Source: Datnioides undecimradiatus (lineage: Eukaryota; Chordata; Actinopteri; Lobotiformes; Datnioididae). Taken from it: a DNA stretch of 64,000 nucleotides. The stretch is taken from NCBI GenBank assembly GCA_008933995.1, contig WARS01000137.1:194501-258500 (forward strand), in the 5' to 3' direction. Positions 45,901 to 58,078 of the stretch are shown here, piece by piece. The notes beneath the pieces were generated by a model. That model was not told the DNA's origin, did no database searches, and worked only from the letters and a program-made list of their open reading frames with translations. The position numbers and the translations under genes are program-made. Numbering within the stretch: the first letter of the stretch is position 1; each line of letters starts with the position of its first letter.

Positions 45901-46559
45901 GGCTCTGTCAACCTGTCCCCTGGTCATTATGCACGTTGCCTTCACGTTTAACTGCACTGACAGTGAACCTCGCTGTTGTCATTATAATTTAATGGTGTAT
46001 ACTGTCAGATGAATCAAATGAAGCAGGAAACTGGGGGTTTCAGGGTCTGTGGTGTCGCTGGTTAATAACACAGCAAACGTTCTCGGTATAAAATGATAAA
46101 ATGACCCTGAAGAACACGAGAACCTGCATTAAAACATGCAACACAAACATTATCCAGGTTTGAAACTGCTGGCTCCAGTTTATTTCTATGAAAACCAAAG
46201 TATGACTTGAGATTTAAGACCATATCAATCTTAAATCTAAGAGTAACTACCCCCCCACCCCATCACACACACACACACACACACTCACTCACACTCACAC
46301 TCCAGATAGCATCTCTGATCACTGATGAGTATCACCACCATCACTGGCTGGTTAATTTGATACCTGACACTCACGCTCGTGCACGCAGACAGGGATCGAT
46401 GGGTGCAGGTGGAGCAGTCAGACCCTGAGGAGGATGATCTTACCGGGGGGAGAAACCAGATCTGGCCTTTGTAAAGGGAAACCCCCCCTCTCCAATCCCA
46501 CAATGCCTTTCTCCACACTGCTGGTGCTGAACACTAAACCTCAGCCATGTCTCTGATCC

Positions 46560-46687
46560 TGTGTGTGTGTGTGTGTGTGTTGTACACGCTCTAAGTCTGT
46601 CAGTGAGGAGTGGTTGGGGGGTGAGGTGGGGGAGTTAACGCCCTGTCGGAGGAATGAGAGCTGTGTGTGTGTGTGTGTGTGTGTGTG
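46560..46687. repeat. Two (TG)n tracts
   Basis: TG runs at about 46560-46580 and 46661-46687 flank a G-rich stretch that includes GGGGGGTGAGGTGGGGG. Confidence 0.85.
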
Positions 46688-48894
46688 ATGGGGTGGGGGG
46701 GTCATTACTGTCTGTAATTTCAGTCCCGTCCGAATCTGCCGTGTCAGTGATTTTCACAGACTGTCCTCTACTTCCTGTAACGTGGCGGTAAAAATAACCC
46801 GCTGCAGACCGACATCACTCGGACAGTTTGAACGTTTGTTTTTCAGGAAATCGCTTTTTTTATGTTGGACTTGAACGCAGCATCCATTACAAACTGAGGT
46901 TGATTCAGCTGCCAGGGCAACATCTGAGCTGCAGCTTCACTGCACGACTGTGCTGCAGAAGCACTTCCTGTTTCCATGACTAGTATTATATTTACGTTGT
47001 GACGTCACCGGGCACTAAGACTAATGCAGATTAACAGTTAGCGCTCGTTTAACTGCTCACCTGCTGCAAAGGAAACAAGGTTCAATTGCACAAGCTGGAG
47101 ACGATCACAAAGCAGCAGCACCGTAACAGCGAGGGATGAGTCAGAGCCTCAGTGGATTTGAAGCAGCGAGTCGTGGAGAGCGGCAGATCTGCAGCTCCGT
47201 GTGTGGTTGGAGGACAGATTTAGCCCGCGGAGCCGAGTCATCCAACGGAGCAGCGCGCAGCTCTCTGACGAGTCATCGTCACCATCACCTGAAATCTGAA
47301 ACACGAGTGCAGTAAACAAATGAAAGCACCGCTAAGACACGGCCGCAGTCTGAGGTCACCTCGCACTGGGCCGAGCACGACTCGGCGGAAATGTCGCACG
47401 TGGGTCAGAGTCACATGTCATCACAGGAACTTGTACTACATGTGGTGTGATGCACCTCACAAGGAGTTGCTTGAGTCTGTTAGACGGCGTTTCCACGTTA
47501 ACACATTAAATGAAGTCTTTATTAGTTAATGGCAGCAATCCTGGTGTGAATGTGATGAAAACACAGGTCACATGACCGCTCACCTGCACTGCGTGTGTGG
47601 GCGTGAACAGGAAGCAGTCACAGATTTTATTTGCTTTGACCGACGAACGTAAGCGTGAAAGTGGTCACGTGACAGGGATTGACCAATCAGGAGAGAGCAT
47701 CTCACCACTGATAAGACTCAGTCAGGAAGCAAACTTCGACGACAACACAAACCTGAGTTTTCAAAGCAAGCAGCTTTAAAGATGAGCGTATGCAGAGAGG
47801 AGGAGGACAGACCTGCCGCCTCCCTCTAATCGTGTGTTTATGGAGAAAGTGGGTCAGCGTGGCCTCGGGGCGCCGCTGGCCTCCGGATACCTGATGCAAA
47901 CGCTCAAAGGCTCTGACTTGACTTCCTGCTGCGCGAGTTTCATCAGAAACGATGTTTGTACTCTGAAGACAAAGACAGCCGGCCTCCAAGAGGTTTATGT
48001 GAAGGTAAATGCCCACGAAATCCATAAATACCGTCTGAGTTGTTACGTCTCTGCCCTTTAACTTGTTTTTTTATGTGAATAAATTTTTGCACAGAAAATC
48101 TGGAAACGTCTGAAATCTGAACACGTCCACTGCACGACGTCCTGCTGCTTCTCCTCCTGCTGCAGATTACGCCTTCAAAACAGCGCCTGGTTTGTCAGAG
48201 CGCACGTAACTGAGCCCGCTATCCCTCGGACTTGCATGCATATTTGATGAAGCCGCTCTGTTTGCACTCACGTCCAGCTCCGACATCAGCATCAGTTCGT
48301 TTTGTGTGTGCTCGAAGTGTAAAGTAACGACGTGGAAGCAGCAGACGTGCTGCGTTGATGCAGGAGTCAGCCCTGCAATTACTGTTTACTGTTTTATTAA
48401 GCGCTCTCTCCCCCTAACCGTCACACTTAATCACAGTTAATTTCCCATAATCATCATGATCTCGCCCGTCTGCGTTTGCTCTGCGCAGCTGAAACGTATA
48501 CGGCTCTGTTAAACTGGAACAAACTCACACCAGACTGTGTTTCCTCGTTAACTTATCCCCGTACAGAGAGCAGAGGCTAGCTCGTGTAGCTAGCTTGCTT
48601 ATGATTAATAAATATGTATTTTAGTCGGCTACTGAAAGCTGTGTCTGTTGAAGCAGATGGGAAATACTCCATAATCCATAATCTCCATAATCCATGATTA
48701 CACCCCGTTCCTTTAAATTGAAATGACATCTGTGAAGCTAACGCTAATAAATGGTTAGCCTAGCATAGCATAAAAACTGGAAAAATGAATTTTTTTACTC
48801 TTTAGTTTGTTTATATGGGTTAAAATCATCATTTGCACAGTATAAATAAGATATAAAATGTTAATTAGCCTCTGTTCAGCTGTCAGTATTTAGG

Positions 48895-48920
48895 TGAAGC
48901 TAAGCTAAGCTAAGCTAAGC
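48895..48920. repeat. (GCTAA)n short tandem repeat
   Basis: About five copies of the pentamer GCTAA, related in sequence to the AGCTAA tract at 32518. Confidence 0.9.
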
Positions 48921-49387
48921 ATTATGTAGCTTTTTATTTTAAGGAAACATGGAAATGTCTCGTTTCTTATATATTCTGACAGTGTGTTGTTAATGTCGTC
49001 TGGCTTCTTGCTGCAGCAGAGCAGGTTGGTTTGTGGCTACAAATGTTCTTTGTTAGCAGTACACGTGTGTGTTTAGTAGTTTATCATGTTCGTTTATTAG
49101 CTCGTTAAAGTCTCTGGATGAGCTCATCGGCAGCGAGCTCGCTCCTGGACCTTTGGTGAATCATGGCTGGTTCACGTCTGGCTCGGTGTCATCGCTCTGC
49201 GGGTTCAGTCCAGAGCTTCCTCTTCATTAGACGATGATGCACGACTGGCTGCTGCAATCAGAGAGAGTCTGCAGCAATTAGAGAGAGGTCTGGGCTGTTT
49301 AGAGCCATTAGCGAGCTGCTGGTTCGCCTGGGCTACTACACGCTAACCGTGTTAGCATCTTCCTGCCGAGGAGCCACACAGAGGCTC

Positions 49388-49388
<1 letters not shown>

Positions 49389-49419
<31 letters not shown>
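49389..49419. repeat. (GT)n microsatellite
   Basis: A pure GT run of about 31 bp. Confidence 0.95.
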
Positions 49420-49422
<3 letters not shown>

Positions 49423-50136
49423 GAGTGAGGAAGGTTTGACACAGTTTGTGTTAGCGATGAATTTGCAGTTAATTAGCCGGTGCAGCTGTTCCTGCGTGTG
49501 TGTGTGTTCACGCACGTTACAGCAGCGATTTCCTGGCGGTGAGAGCAGGTTGTGTTGGGGCATCATCTCAGCTAACTCAGAACCAGACCTCAGGTTTAGT
49601 TACTCACCACTTCCTGTGTTTGACTCCTTCACAATAAAACACACAATAACTTCTCTTTCCTCGTGTGACGCAGCTGCAGGACATGCAGAATTTAAATGGA
49701 AGTATTTATTCAAAAAGTCCAAGGAACTTGGAAATGTCTCAGTCTCTGTTACACCTCTACTTCACCGCAGTTCAAAGATGCTGTGCTTTAAACTTGACTG
49801 CAGTTATCTGGCAGCTTTAGTCGCTTTATAAATAATTTGCACACAGAACAAACAGAATCTGAAGCGTTGGCTGATCCACAGATGTGACTTTTATCATTTT
49901 TCATGCTTTTGAAACAAGATTTGCTGCTTTTACTTAGAAAATCAGATCATTTTTAAAACACGGCGTTGGCTTCTGAGTAATTTCAGATCTGATTGTCTGT
50001 CTGAATGAGCTCAGAGCACTTGAACGTGCCCTGTACGTTGATTTAGATAACCCGCAGAGCTGATGTCATTCCCATCAGCCTCAGCTGCTCCCTGCAAACG
50101 TCAGCTTCTTACCTAATGTTAGCATGCTAACACTCT

Positions 50137-50205
50137 GCAGTGCTAACATGCAGCAGGTTTAACACGTGTAATGAGCGTGTTAAACCTGCTGCATGTTAGC
50201 ATTGT
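50137..50205. repeat. Near-perfect inverted repeat (hairpin)
   Basis: The arms 50142-50166 and 50176-50200 are exact reverse complements over 25 bp around a 9-base loop. Pairing extends outward to about 30 bp with two G-T wobbles. The left arm opens GCTAACATGCAGCAGGTTTA. A transcript in either direction would fold strongly. Confidence 0.95.
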
Positions 50206-50876
50206 CACTGTGAGTATGTTGCTACACTAGGATTAGCATTTAGCTGAGTGCTAACATGACTGCAGCTGGTTCGTGTATTAGCCTGAGGCGTGGGTTTACC
50301 AGCCGGGGAGAACTATCAACATTTAACTGGTAACCAAGCTAACTAACAAGCTACCAGTCAAGCAAACTAATAGTTATTTATGTTCTTGATTACTATGTTT
50401 GGTGAATAACTGATTAGCTGCTTGGTCTGTTTGACATTATTTCAAAAATATTCAATTCACTACAACAAGAAAACATCAAATTCACACATCTGAGCCAGAG
50501 ACCATCAGATATTTGACAGTTTCCCTTAAAAAAGAATAAACGATTAATAACTTACCAATTTGATCAATTTACCTTAAGTAATTTCTGTTAAGTAATCAGT
50601 TACTTGGCTAATCACTGACGCTCCAGTCTTTTAGTTTTTATCCACTGATTCTTAAAGTCAAAGATCAGCTGTAAGTTCAGTTTTTAGATGCTGCAACGAA
50701 AACAGGGAATGTCCCTTTAAATAACTGTGCGCGCACACACACACACACACACACACTGACTGATACACACCTGCACACACACACAAATCCTGATACACTG
50801 TAGCTGCAGCGTGGCTCCATTAGCTGCTACATCTCCACACACACGAGACATTAGCCACCATTACCACCTCATGATG

Positions 50877-50880
<4 letters not shown>

Positions 50881-50922
<42 letters not shown>

Positions 50923-51020
50923 CCATCCTTCTCCTCACACACTTTCCCCTGCTCAGCACACACACTTGAACACACACACAGTCTCCTCCAGCCTGTTCAG
51001 TAGCGGCAGCAGCTTCCTGT

Positions 51021-51076
<56 letters not shown>
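50881..51076. repeat. Opposed (CA)n and (GT)n microsatellites
   Basis: A CA run at 50881-50915 and a GT run at 51025-51076 face each other 110 bp apart and could form a long stem. The GT run is, at 52 bp, the longest pure dinucleotide tract seen. Confidence 0.93.
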
Positions 51077-51077
<1 letters not shown>

Positions 51078-51252
51078 GTTTATGCCTTCCCCTCCCTGGG
51101 ATCCATTTTGGAGAGTGACAGCCTGCGGTTTGAAGCAGACGGTATTTAACCAGGCTGCGGCTCCGACACCGACACAAGCTTCCTGAGCAGAGAAGCATCG
51201 CCTCTGCTGCTCCTGCGTTTGTGGTCGATGCAGCTGATTGGACGCCTCATCT

Positions 51253-51276
51253 GTTTATTTATTTATTTATTTATTT
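51253..51276. repeat. (TTTA)n microsatellite
   Basis: About six TTTA units. A less pure TTTA tract is at about 39731-39772. Confidence 0.88.
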
Positions 51277-52587
51277 AAACTTTAATGCTGCATTAAGAGG
51301 TTTTTATGTAAAAACTGTTACGCCTGTTACGGCTGCAGCTCTGTTCAAATTAACACCAGTTTCCTGCATTTGTGAGGACACAAATTCAGAACAATGCACC
51401 AAATGGAATAAGTCACACTGTAAAAGAGTTTAGATGAACAACAGGTCTGTCACACCCGGTAAAACTTAAAACTTAATACTTTTTCTCTTTTTTACCAACA
51501 GAGGTGACGATCGGCCGTTGGCTGCACCGTCTACGCGTCGGACACATCGACACACTCGCGATCTCACAGGCGTTTAAGCTCCACAGAGGTCTCTAGCTTG
51601 ATTTGCTTGGCTTCCTGTGGAAAGCATGACCTTGTCGAGCTGTTGTGAGGATGTTTAAGCACATTTACTGTCTGCGTAGCTGGAAACATGGTTTAATATA
51701 AGAAGATGAGGCATTTCTAGCGCCGCAGCTCTTGGTGACCGCGAGTCAGGCTGGTGAAGCTGTGTCCTGCACTGTCCGGCTGATGTCCTCCATCAGAACG
51801 AGCATTGCTAGCAAAGCGTCGGCGTTAGCAGGAGGCGCAGGCAGCTCCTCTCTGACTGCTCCTCGTTTGCTGTTGGTGGATCAGTGTTGTTCTTCTGCAC
51901 AGACTGTGAGACTGTGGCATCGACTCCCTGCAGCTGACAGAGCACTTAGCTCCAGCGTGAACTACGCTCTCATCATTTATTCATGTTTTATTTTGCACCA
52001 GGAACCATTTGTTCTACCCTTTCTACCCCCATCCACCTCCCCTCTGCCCCTCTGCCCCTCTCCCGTGCTCTCCGGGGTCGTAATGGAGCGTCGTTTCCAA
52101 TCCCTCCGAGGCTTCTCCCGAGACACGACTCCGTCTCCACAAAGCTTCCTGCTTCCTGCGCACCTGGCGATCGAGCCCCCGGGCGATTGGCTGAGCCGCA
52201 GGGTTTTTTCTTCCCTCCTCAGTGTTTTTAGAAGTCGGCCCCTGTTTTGGCAGCGAAACGATAGAAACGAGCTCTTTGTGTTTGTGGAGGGATTTGGATG
52301 TTTTTCAGCGAGGCTTTGGAGAGAAGTGAGAGTCAACACAGAGCTGCAGCACTGCTTCGTGCTAAAGTGGAAAGTAAAACAGAGCCCGACGCACATATGA
52401 GCTGATGATGCCTTCAGGCTGGACTCACCTTTGAGTAAATCCACGCGTCTGATTCGTCATTAGTTGAAATATAGTATAATGACGATGAGTCCTGCTGGCT
52501 TTGGTGATCGTCTGACTTTTCCTTTTAGCGCCGCCTGGAGGTAAACGCTTCAGACCACACACACTACAATGACAGGAACCATCATGG

Positions 52588-52673
52588 AGGGGGCGGGGCT
52601 TATGAGCTGTACTGCAGCCAGACACCAGGGGGCGGGGCTTATGAGCTGTACTGCAGCCAGACACCAGGGGGCG
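52588..52673. repeat. 39-bp tandem duplication with CTCF-like cores
   Basis: Two full copies of a 39-bp unit (opening AGGGGGCGGGGCTTATGAGC) plus the start of a third. CACCAGGGGGCG, close to the CTCF core, occurs at 52623-52634 and 52662-52673. The unit also holds GGGGCGGGGC, an Sp1-type GC box. Confidence 0.9.
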
Positions 52674-53660
52674 ATGCAGGAGTTTTGACTTCGCTGTTAA
52701 GGAGCTGCCACGTCGGCCATCTTTATGTACAGTCTGTGACACTGATGGATGAAGTCTATGCCGGCTGCGTCTCTACTTTGTGTTTGGTGCTAATTAGGAG
52801 TTGTTAGCGTGCTATAAGTTATTTTGAGGAAAACTCATTGTACTTCATTAAACATTAAAATCGAAAATTTTAATGTTAAGATTGTTTTTTCTGTATATTC
52901 TGATCTTAAAAACCACATTTAATCATGTAGTTTCTGTAACGTTCACTCAGGTGTCTGAAACATTTATCATGATTCAATATATTAAATCTTTTTTAGCACA
53001 TTGCACAGTCCTTCTGTAAACACGCATGCATTCAAATATTAAAAAAATGAAAAATATTAAAGTTCATTGTTGTTTTTAGTCATTGCTGAAGCGTCATCTC
53101 AGTGCAGCTTCATTTTAATGAAACTAAAAACCTGTGAAAGTTCAGGTGTTGGTCCAAAACGTCTGTGGTCAGGTTCTCCGGCTGCTCTGCGTCCGACTGG
53201 ACAGTAAATCCTTCTCCTCGTACCTCCTGTCTCGCCTGTAATCTGCGCCCTGGCAGTGATTTCAGAAACAATCTTTTCATTAAGAAGATATTAAAGCTTT
53301 AACGGGAGCTGAAAGTGCTGATGTGACCCTTTTTTTCTGTTTAATAGTCGACGAACGCTGCTAATTAGCATCCACAACGTGACTCATCAGAGCTTCACCG
53401 GTTCGTCTGCAGGATATATCAGTGGGTATGTGCAGAGGCATCGTTTAAACTGTGTGCGAGCGGCTCAGAGACACCTGGGGGGGCTGTTAGCATGTTAGCA
53501 TGGAAACGGGGCGGTGGGTGAATGAGGCGAGGCCGGCAGGGGGCATCCGCTCATGTTCAACACACATCGAAGCCAAATCGCTGGCACAGATGCCGGCCCA
53601 CGCGTGGCTGTTTGAAGGGCGGGAGAGGACACAGCGGGAGGCGGTGGGTGAGGGATCGGG

Positions 53661-53691
53661 TGAGTGTGTGTGTGTGGGGGGGGGGGGGGGG
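53661..53691. repeat. (GT)n followed by a run of 16 G
   Basis: TGAGTGTGTGTGTGT runs into 16 consecutive G (53676-53691). The G run is prone to sequencing error and to four-stranded structure. Confidence 0.9.
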
Positions 53692-55612
53692 CTGCTGACT
53701 TGACAAGTTGGTTTTTCCAATTCCAAGTGTTTGTAAAGGGCAGCAGCTCCTGTTTGAGAGGACAATGAGTTTTCACTGATTCAGTTCCTTTTTCCCAGAC
53801 AAGGACGAGTCTGGACCTCCGGTCGCTCTCGGTGGCTCGTCAGCGACACTCCGTTCGTCAAATGTCTCACTCGATTTCTCCCAATTTCCATTTAATACTC
53901 GAGAAAAGGAAGTAGGAGGTGGGACTGAAGCAAATGACAACAACATTTAATCGCAGTTCACCTGAAAAAGCATAAAGACGTGGTGTTTCTTGTAGTCGAG
54001 CGTTATTCCCGCTCCCTTCGAGCCTCAGAACGTTTAAATAAAGTTGTGTTTGATTATATTAATTCTGATTTTATTAACGTTAGCATGTTAGCATTCAAAT
54101 GAAACACAGCGTCGCTTAGCATAGAAACCAAATGTATTTGCTCAGCGTCTCGCTGCAGCTTTGGAGGTTTGCTGCGGTTGCGAGCTGCCACAGTCACGCC
54201 TTGATACGACCGTGTGACACAATCAGTCCCTCAGCGTCGTCTCCTCACCTGCTCGCTCTGCTGCTCCTCCTCCTCCTCCTCCTCCCGGTGGCTCGTCATG
54301 TTTGCTGCCATCTCCCAGATGATGGATGAGGAGCTCGGGCTGAGACGAGGCTGAGGACTCCTCCCTGCTCCGTAGCCTTTAAGGGATAATTTAAGGGATA
54401 ATTAGATCTGGAAAACATTTGTGCTCTGGGACGTGCACATGTCTTTTTCTTACTCGCTTAATGGAATCTGCAGAACAGATGGCGAGGAGCGAGGAGGACC
54501 ACACCCGTGAGCTGAAGAGCGTTTAGACATATCCCGCTTCTCTTAGGCCAAATAACCTTTAAACAGCTGCAGGATCACTGACAAACATCTCATCAGTCCC
54601 AAGTGAAGACCAAACCCAGAGCTCCTCCACCTGCTGCTGACCTCTGATTGGTTGATTAACATTGGTTAATTAAGGCGTGAGTGGTGCTTTCTGTAGTAAT
54701 CTGATTATTCTCAGGTGTAATCTGATTTCAGGAGGTTTGCTCAGCCTGGTTTCTTGTTTCAGGTTGAAGGAGTCAGAGGAGCCTGGTTCTCCTGGTTCTC
54801 CTGATTCTCCTGGTCCTCGTCAGACCTTCAGCTGTCCTCCAGTCTTCTCACAATGTCCCAGATAATGAAATATAACATTAAATCATCTCCCAGGAACACG
54901 AGTTGTGACGCCAAATAGTAAAAACACCACGATAATAACGAGTGACGGGGTCTGATCTGTTGTCGGGGTGAAATTCAAACAGGAAGTTCTGGTTTCTGAC
55001 CAACATCATGGGTCGTTTGTCAGCGCCTCATGTGAAAAACACGAGTTCTTATTACAAATAAACTTTGAACAAATCACGTCACGGTTAAAGCAAAGCGGCT
55101 CTTCTGAGCACGTCCAGTCCTTCTGAGGCGGCTTCTGTGTGACACCGACACGTGCTGTCGAACATTAAAAGTTTGCTGAATCAGCTGTTATCTGCGCCGT
55201 TTCTGTGAATGTGCAGGCAGGTTATCACCGCCGACGCTGATGAACACCTGAACACGTGATGAGTCCTGAGGTTTCCTGTTGAATCTGGGAGCACGTCCGG
55301 CGTGTTTCTGTCCGCGTCTGCAGCTCTGGACCTGTCACAGACCAGATCCTGACGTAATCTCCTGATGCACGTTGCTGATTTCCCTCCCCAGCTCGCCACG
55401 ACGTTCACCTCTCAGTGTGGGCTCATATCCACAGTGCTGGTCTCTGTGTCTTTTACATGTTGTCGCTGCACATTCACACGTCTCTTGTTAAATGTATTTT
55501 AATCCACAACAGCGAGACAGTCGACGCCTCTGAGATCGCCGGGAGTGATTTCCCATGAACTCAGAGGGAAGATGCTTTAATGTGCATCCCTGCAGCCTGA
55601 CAGACGTGCAGG

Positions 55613-55613
<1 letters not shown>

Positions 55614-55657
<44 letters not shown>
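55614..55657. repeat. (TG)n microsatellite
   Basis: A pure TG run of about 44 bp. Confidence 0.95.
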
Positions 55658-55658
<1 letters not shown>

Positions 55659-55830
55659 CGGCGCTGTCTGAGCATGTGCAGAGCCTGCTGACATTTTCCA
55701 GCCTGCCCGGGCTCGTGAATAATTGATCACAGGCCTCACCTCTTTGAGTCGGTGTGAGCTGCCCTCAAACACTCGCTCACTTGTCCACCCAGTCGCTCTC
55801 ATCCTTTCTTTAAAGTATCTAACCATCATC

Positions 55831-55855
55831 ATCGTCTTCTTCTTCTTCTTCTTCT
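55831..55855. repeat. (CTT)n microsatellite
   Basis: About seven to eight CTT units; a second tract is at 56505-56533. Confidence 0.88.
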
Positions 55856-56223
55856 GTTGCTCCATGTTAGTCCTCTTTTCATGTTCTCTCTTAAAACACA
55901 AGCTGGAGTTCCAACAATCACCCCTTCTTTGAATAATACAGTAAACACAATATGATAAATGTAAATATAAATATAAATAATATTGATTTGCTGTAATTGT
56001 CCAGCTTGTTGCTCACGTTGCTGTGCGCCTACCTGCGCCCAATCAGGAGCCTTGTCGTCAGTCGTGCTCCCGTAGCGAGCAGGTCACGTGACGCGGCACA
56101 TGAAGGGGATAAACGTCTGCGCTGGGAGGGCGGAGGCCGAACTGACACAGAGATTTAAAGTCAACCAATGAACGACCACGAACCAAAGGAAAGACACACG
56201 TCCGCCTGAATCCACGCCAGCGT

Positions 56224-56237
56224 GTAACCATGGCAAC
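56224..56237 (+). promoter_or_regulatory. RFX X-box consensus in kcnq3 intron 1
   Basis: GTAACCATGGCAAC fits GTNRCC-N2-RGYAAC at all positions and is identical to the site at 25651. It is called from the motif only. Confidence 0.45.
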
Positions 56238-56341
56238 GTGCATTCACAATTCAAAGCAATATGGGAGTCAACAGGAGCGTCCGCTGGTCTCTGCCTCTGT
56301 TTGTTTGTTTCCCCGTCTTATTTCTCCGGTGGCTTCATCTC

Positions 56342-56343
<2 letters not shown>

Positions 56344-56387
<44 letters not shown>

Positions 56388-56439
56388 CACACACACACAC
56401 GCTCTCTCTCTCACACACACACACACGCACACACACACT
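56344..56439. repeat. Compound CA/CT microsatellite
   Basis: CA runs broken by CTCTCTCTC blocks. A 184-codon ORF passes through it and owes its length to the stop-free repeat. Confidence 0.93.
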
Positions 56440-56504
56440 CCGTCCAATTCAGTCTTCTCTTGTCATTTCTGTCACGAGCCATCACAGATAAACTCAGACC
56501 AACT

Positions 56505-56533
56505 GCTTCTTCTTCTTCTTCTTCTTCTTCTTC
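56505..56533. repeat. (CTT)n microsatellite
   Basis: About nine CTT units. Confidence 0.9.
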
Positions 56534-58040
56534 TCCTCTCCTCTCAGTTGTTTACTTCCTGCAGTTCACTTCACAGCCTCCTCCTCAGCTGTACAGACAC
56601 TGAGAGGCCCCGCCCTGCTGCAGACGAGGACTCAAAAACGCAGAAACCCGATTGGTCGAGATATCCTAACCAGTGTTGCATCAGCATGGCTGCGTACATT
56701 CAGAGCAGGAGCCTCAGTCTGAACGACATGCAGGAAAGATGCTTGTTGCAGGGAACATGGATATATATGGTTTCATGCATGTAGCTAGCTTAGCTTAGCC
56801 CAAAGCATGGAAGCAGAGGGAAACTGCTAGCCTCCTTCCATCAAAATGACACTAATAGACCTAATAACTCCAGATTTGCCTTTATTTGCACCATTAGCAT
56901 GCTAACGTATCGTTTTCTGTGGCCCAGTGTAACTGTCATGACTCCCCCGACCCCCAGAGCAAACATGCTTCTTTGTTCTGGACCGAAAGGAAACTGATCC
57001 TCAAGCGCTCGAATCAGAGGCTTCTTCAGAGTGCTCCTCAGTCAGTTAGCAAGAGGTGAACAGCAGCAAGTTAGCGTTGTTTTGAGCATGCTAATATTAG
57101 CATTGAGCTAACATGCAGTGTGACGGAGCTGCCTGTGTGTCTGTGGGCTCCTTGTCTTGTTTAACTTGGTCGTAACATGATTTATGGTTAACAAGCACTT
57201 TATTGGCTATGCAACTTAGCCACAGTACATGAGTGTGTTTTAGCTGACTCAGCACTGTCACTGCTCTCACAACGACACGCAGTCAGTAAAAGGTGTTAGC
57301 CGGTGCAGGCTGCCGTCTTCACTGCTGCAGCAGCAGCAGGCTCAGCGCAGGAGGTCTCAGCCTTAAAGCCCAGAGAGAAGACACGTCGGCTAATCTGACG
57401 AAACAAGAGTCGGCAGAACGCTCGCAAAACAGATGCAGCACAAAATGCACCTTCCTCATTTCAGCCTGACGGTGCGTCTGAGGCGAGGGAGCAGAGAGCG
57501 TCTGATCAAAACCACTGAACTCTGTGCCAAAGTGACGCCCAACACGATAAGTGCTGGTGTTGCATCACTGCAGGAGCCATGTGCGAGTTTAGTTGTAAAA
57601 TATGGAATAAGCCCCCTCATATGGACGTAAATATGGACGCCTGACGTCGCATTCAAAGCCAGTTGAGCGGTTTATGGTACTGATATGGTTTGATTTGGAT
57701 TCCCCCAGACAGAGCTGACTCAGGATCAGCGATGTGGACAATCAGACGCTTTATTTGCTGCAAGAATTCAGATTAATGTCGAGTGAACGGACAGATTTGG
57801 ATGGTTGGATGGTAATGTGAGGGTTTGTTTCCTCTCTGGTTGTGTTGCTGTGCTCCCGGCTGACACCTGAGGAGCCGCGCCGTCTTCTTTTCTTCTCTCT
57901 GAGCTGAGCTTCGACCTGCCAACGACAGAAAAACACCTTTTTCATCCTTTAACTCCTCCGTCTGCCGCTCCTCAGCAGCCCCCTGCTCACCCCAGCCCAT
58001 CTTTTCAAGCTCCCCACTGGCATCTGGACCAGTTGCACCG

Positions 58041-58078
58041 GTTACCGGGGTAACCATGTGACTCGTTGCCACGGTAAC
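58041..58078. promoter_or_regulatory. Paired RFX X-box consensus sites
   Basis: GTTACCGGGGTAAC (58041-58054) and GTTGCCACGGTAAC (58065-58078) each fit GTNRCC-N2-RGYAAC at every position, with starts 24 bp apart. A related GTTGCTAGGCAAC lies at 58481-58493 with a one-base spacer and one mismatch. Their grouping makes a real RFX-bound element more likely than for any single motif. Confidence 0.5.

Noticed and set aside
51732-52400. 222-codon ORF, the longest in the window
   Set aside because: No family resemblance, low-complexity Ser/Leu/Pro content and no splice or promoter context; by my estimate an ORF this long is only mildly unlikely by chance in 64 kb.
56230-56784. 184-codon ORF in kcnq3 intron 1
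   Set aside because: Its length comes from CA, CT and CTT microsatellites that lack stop codons.
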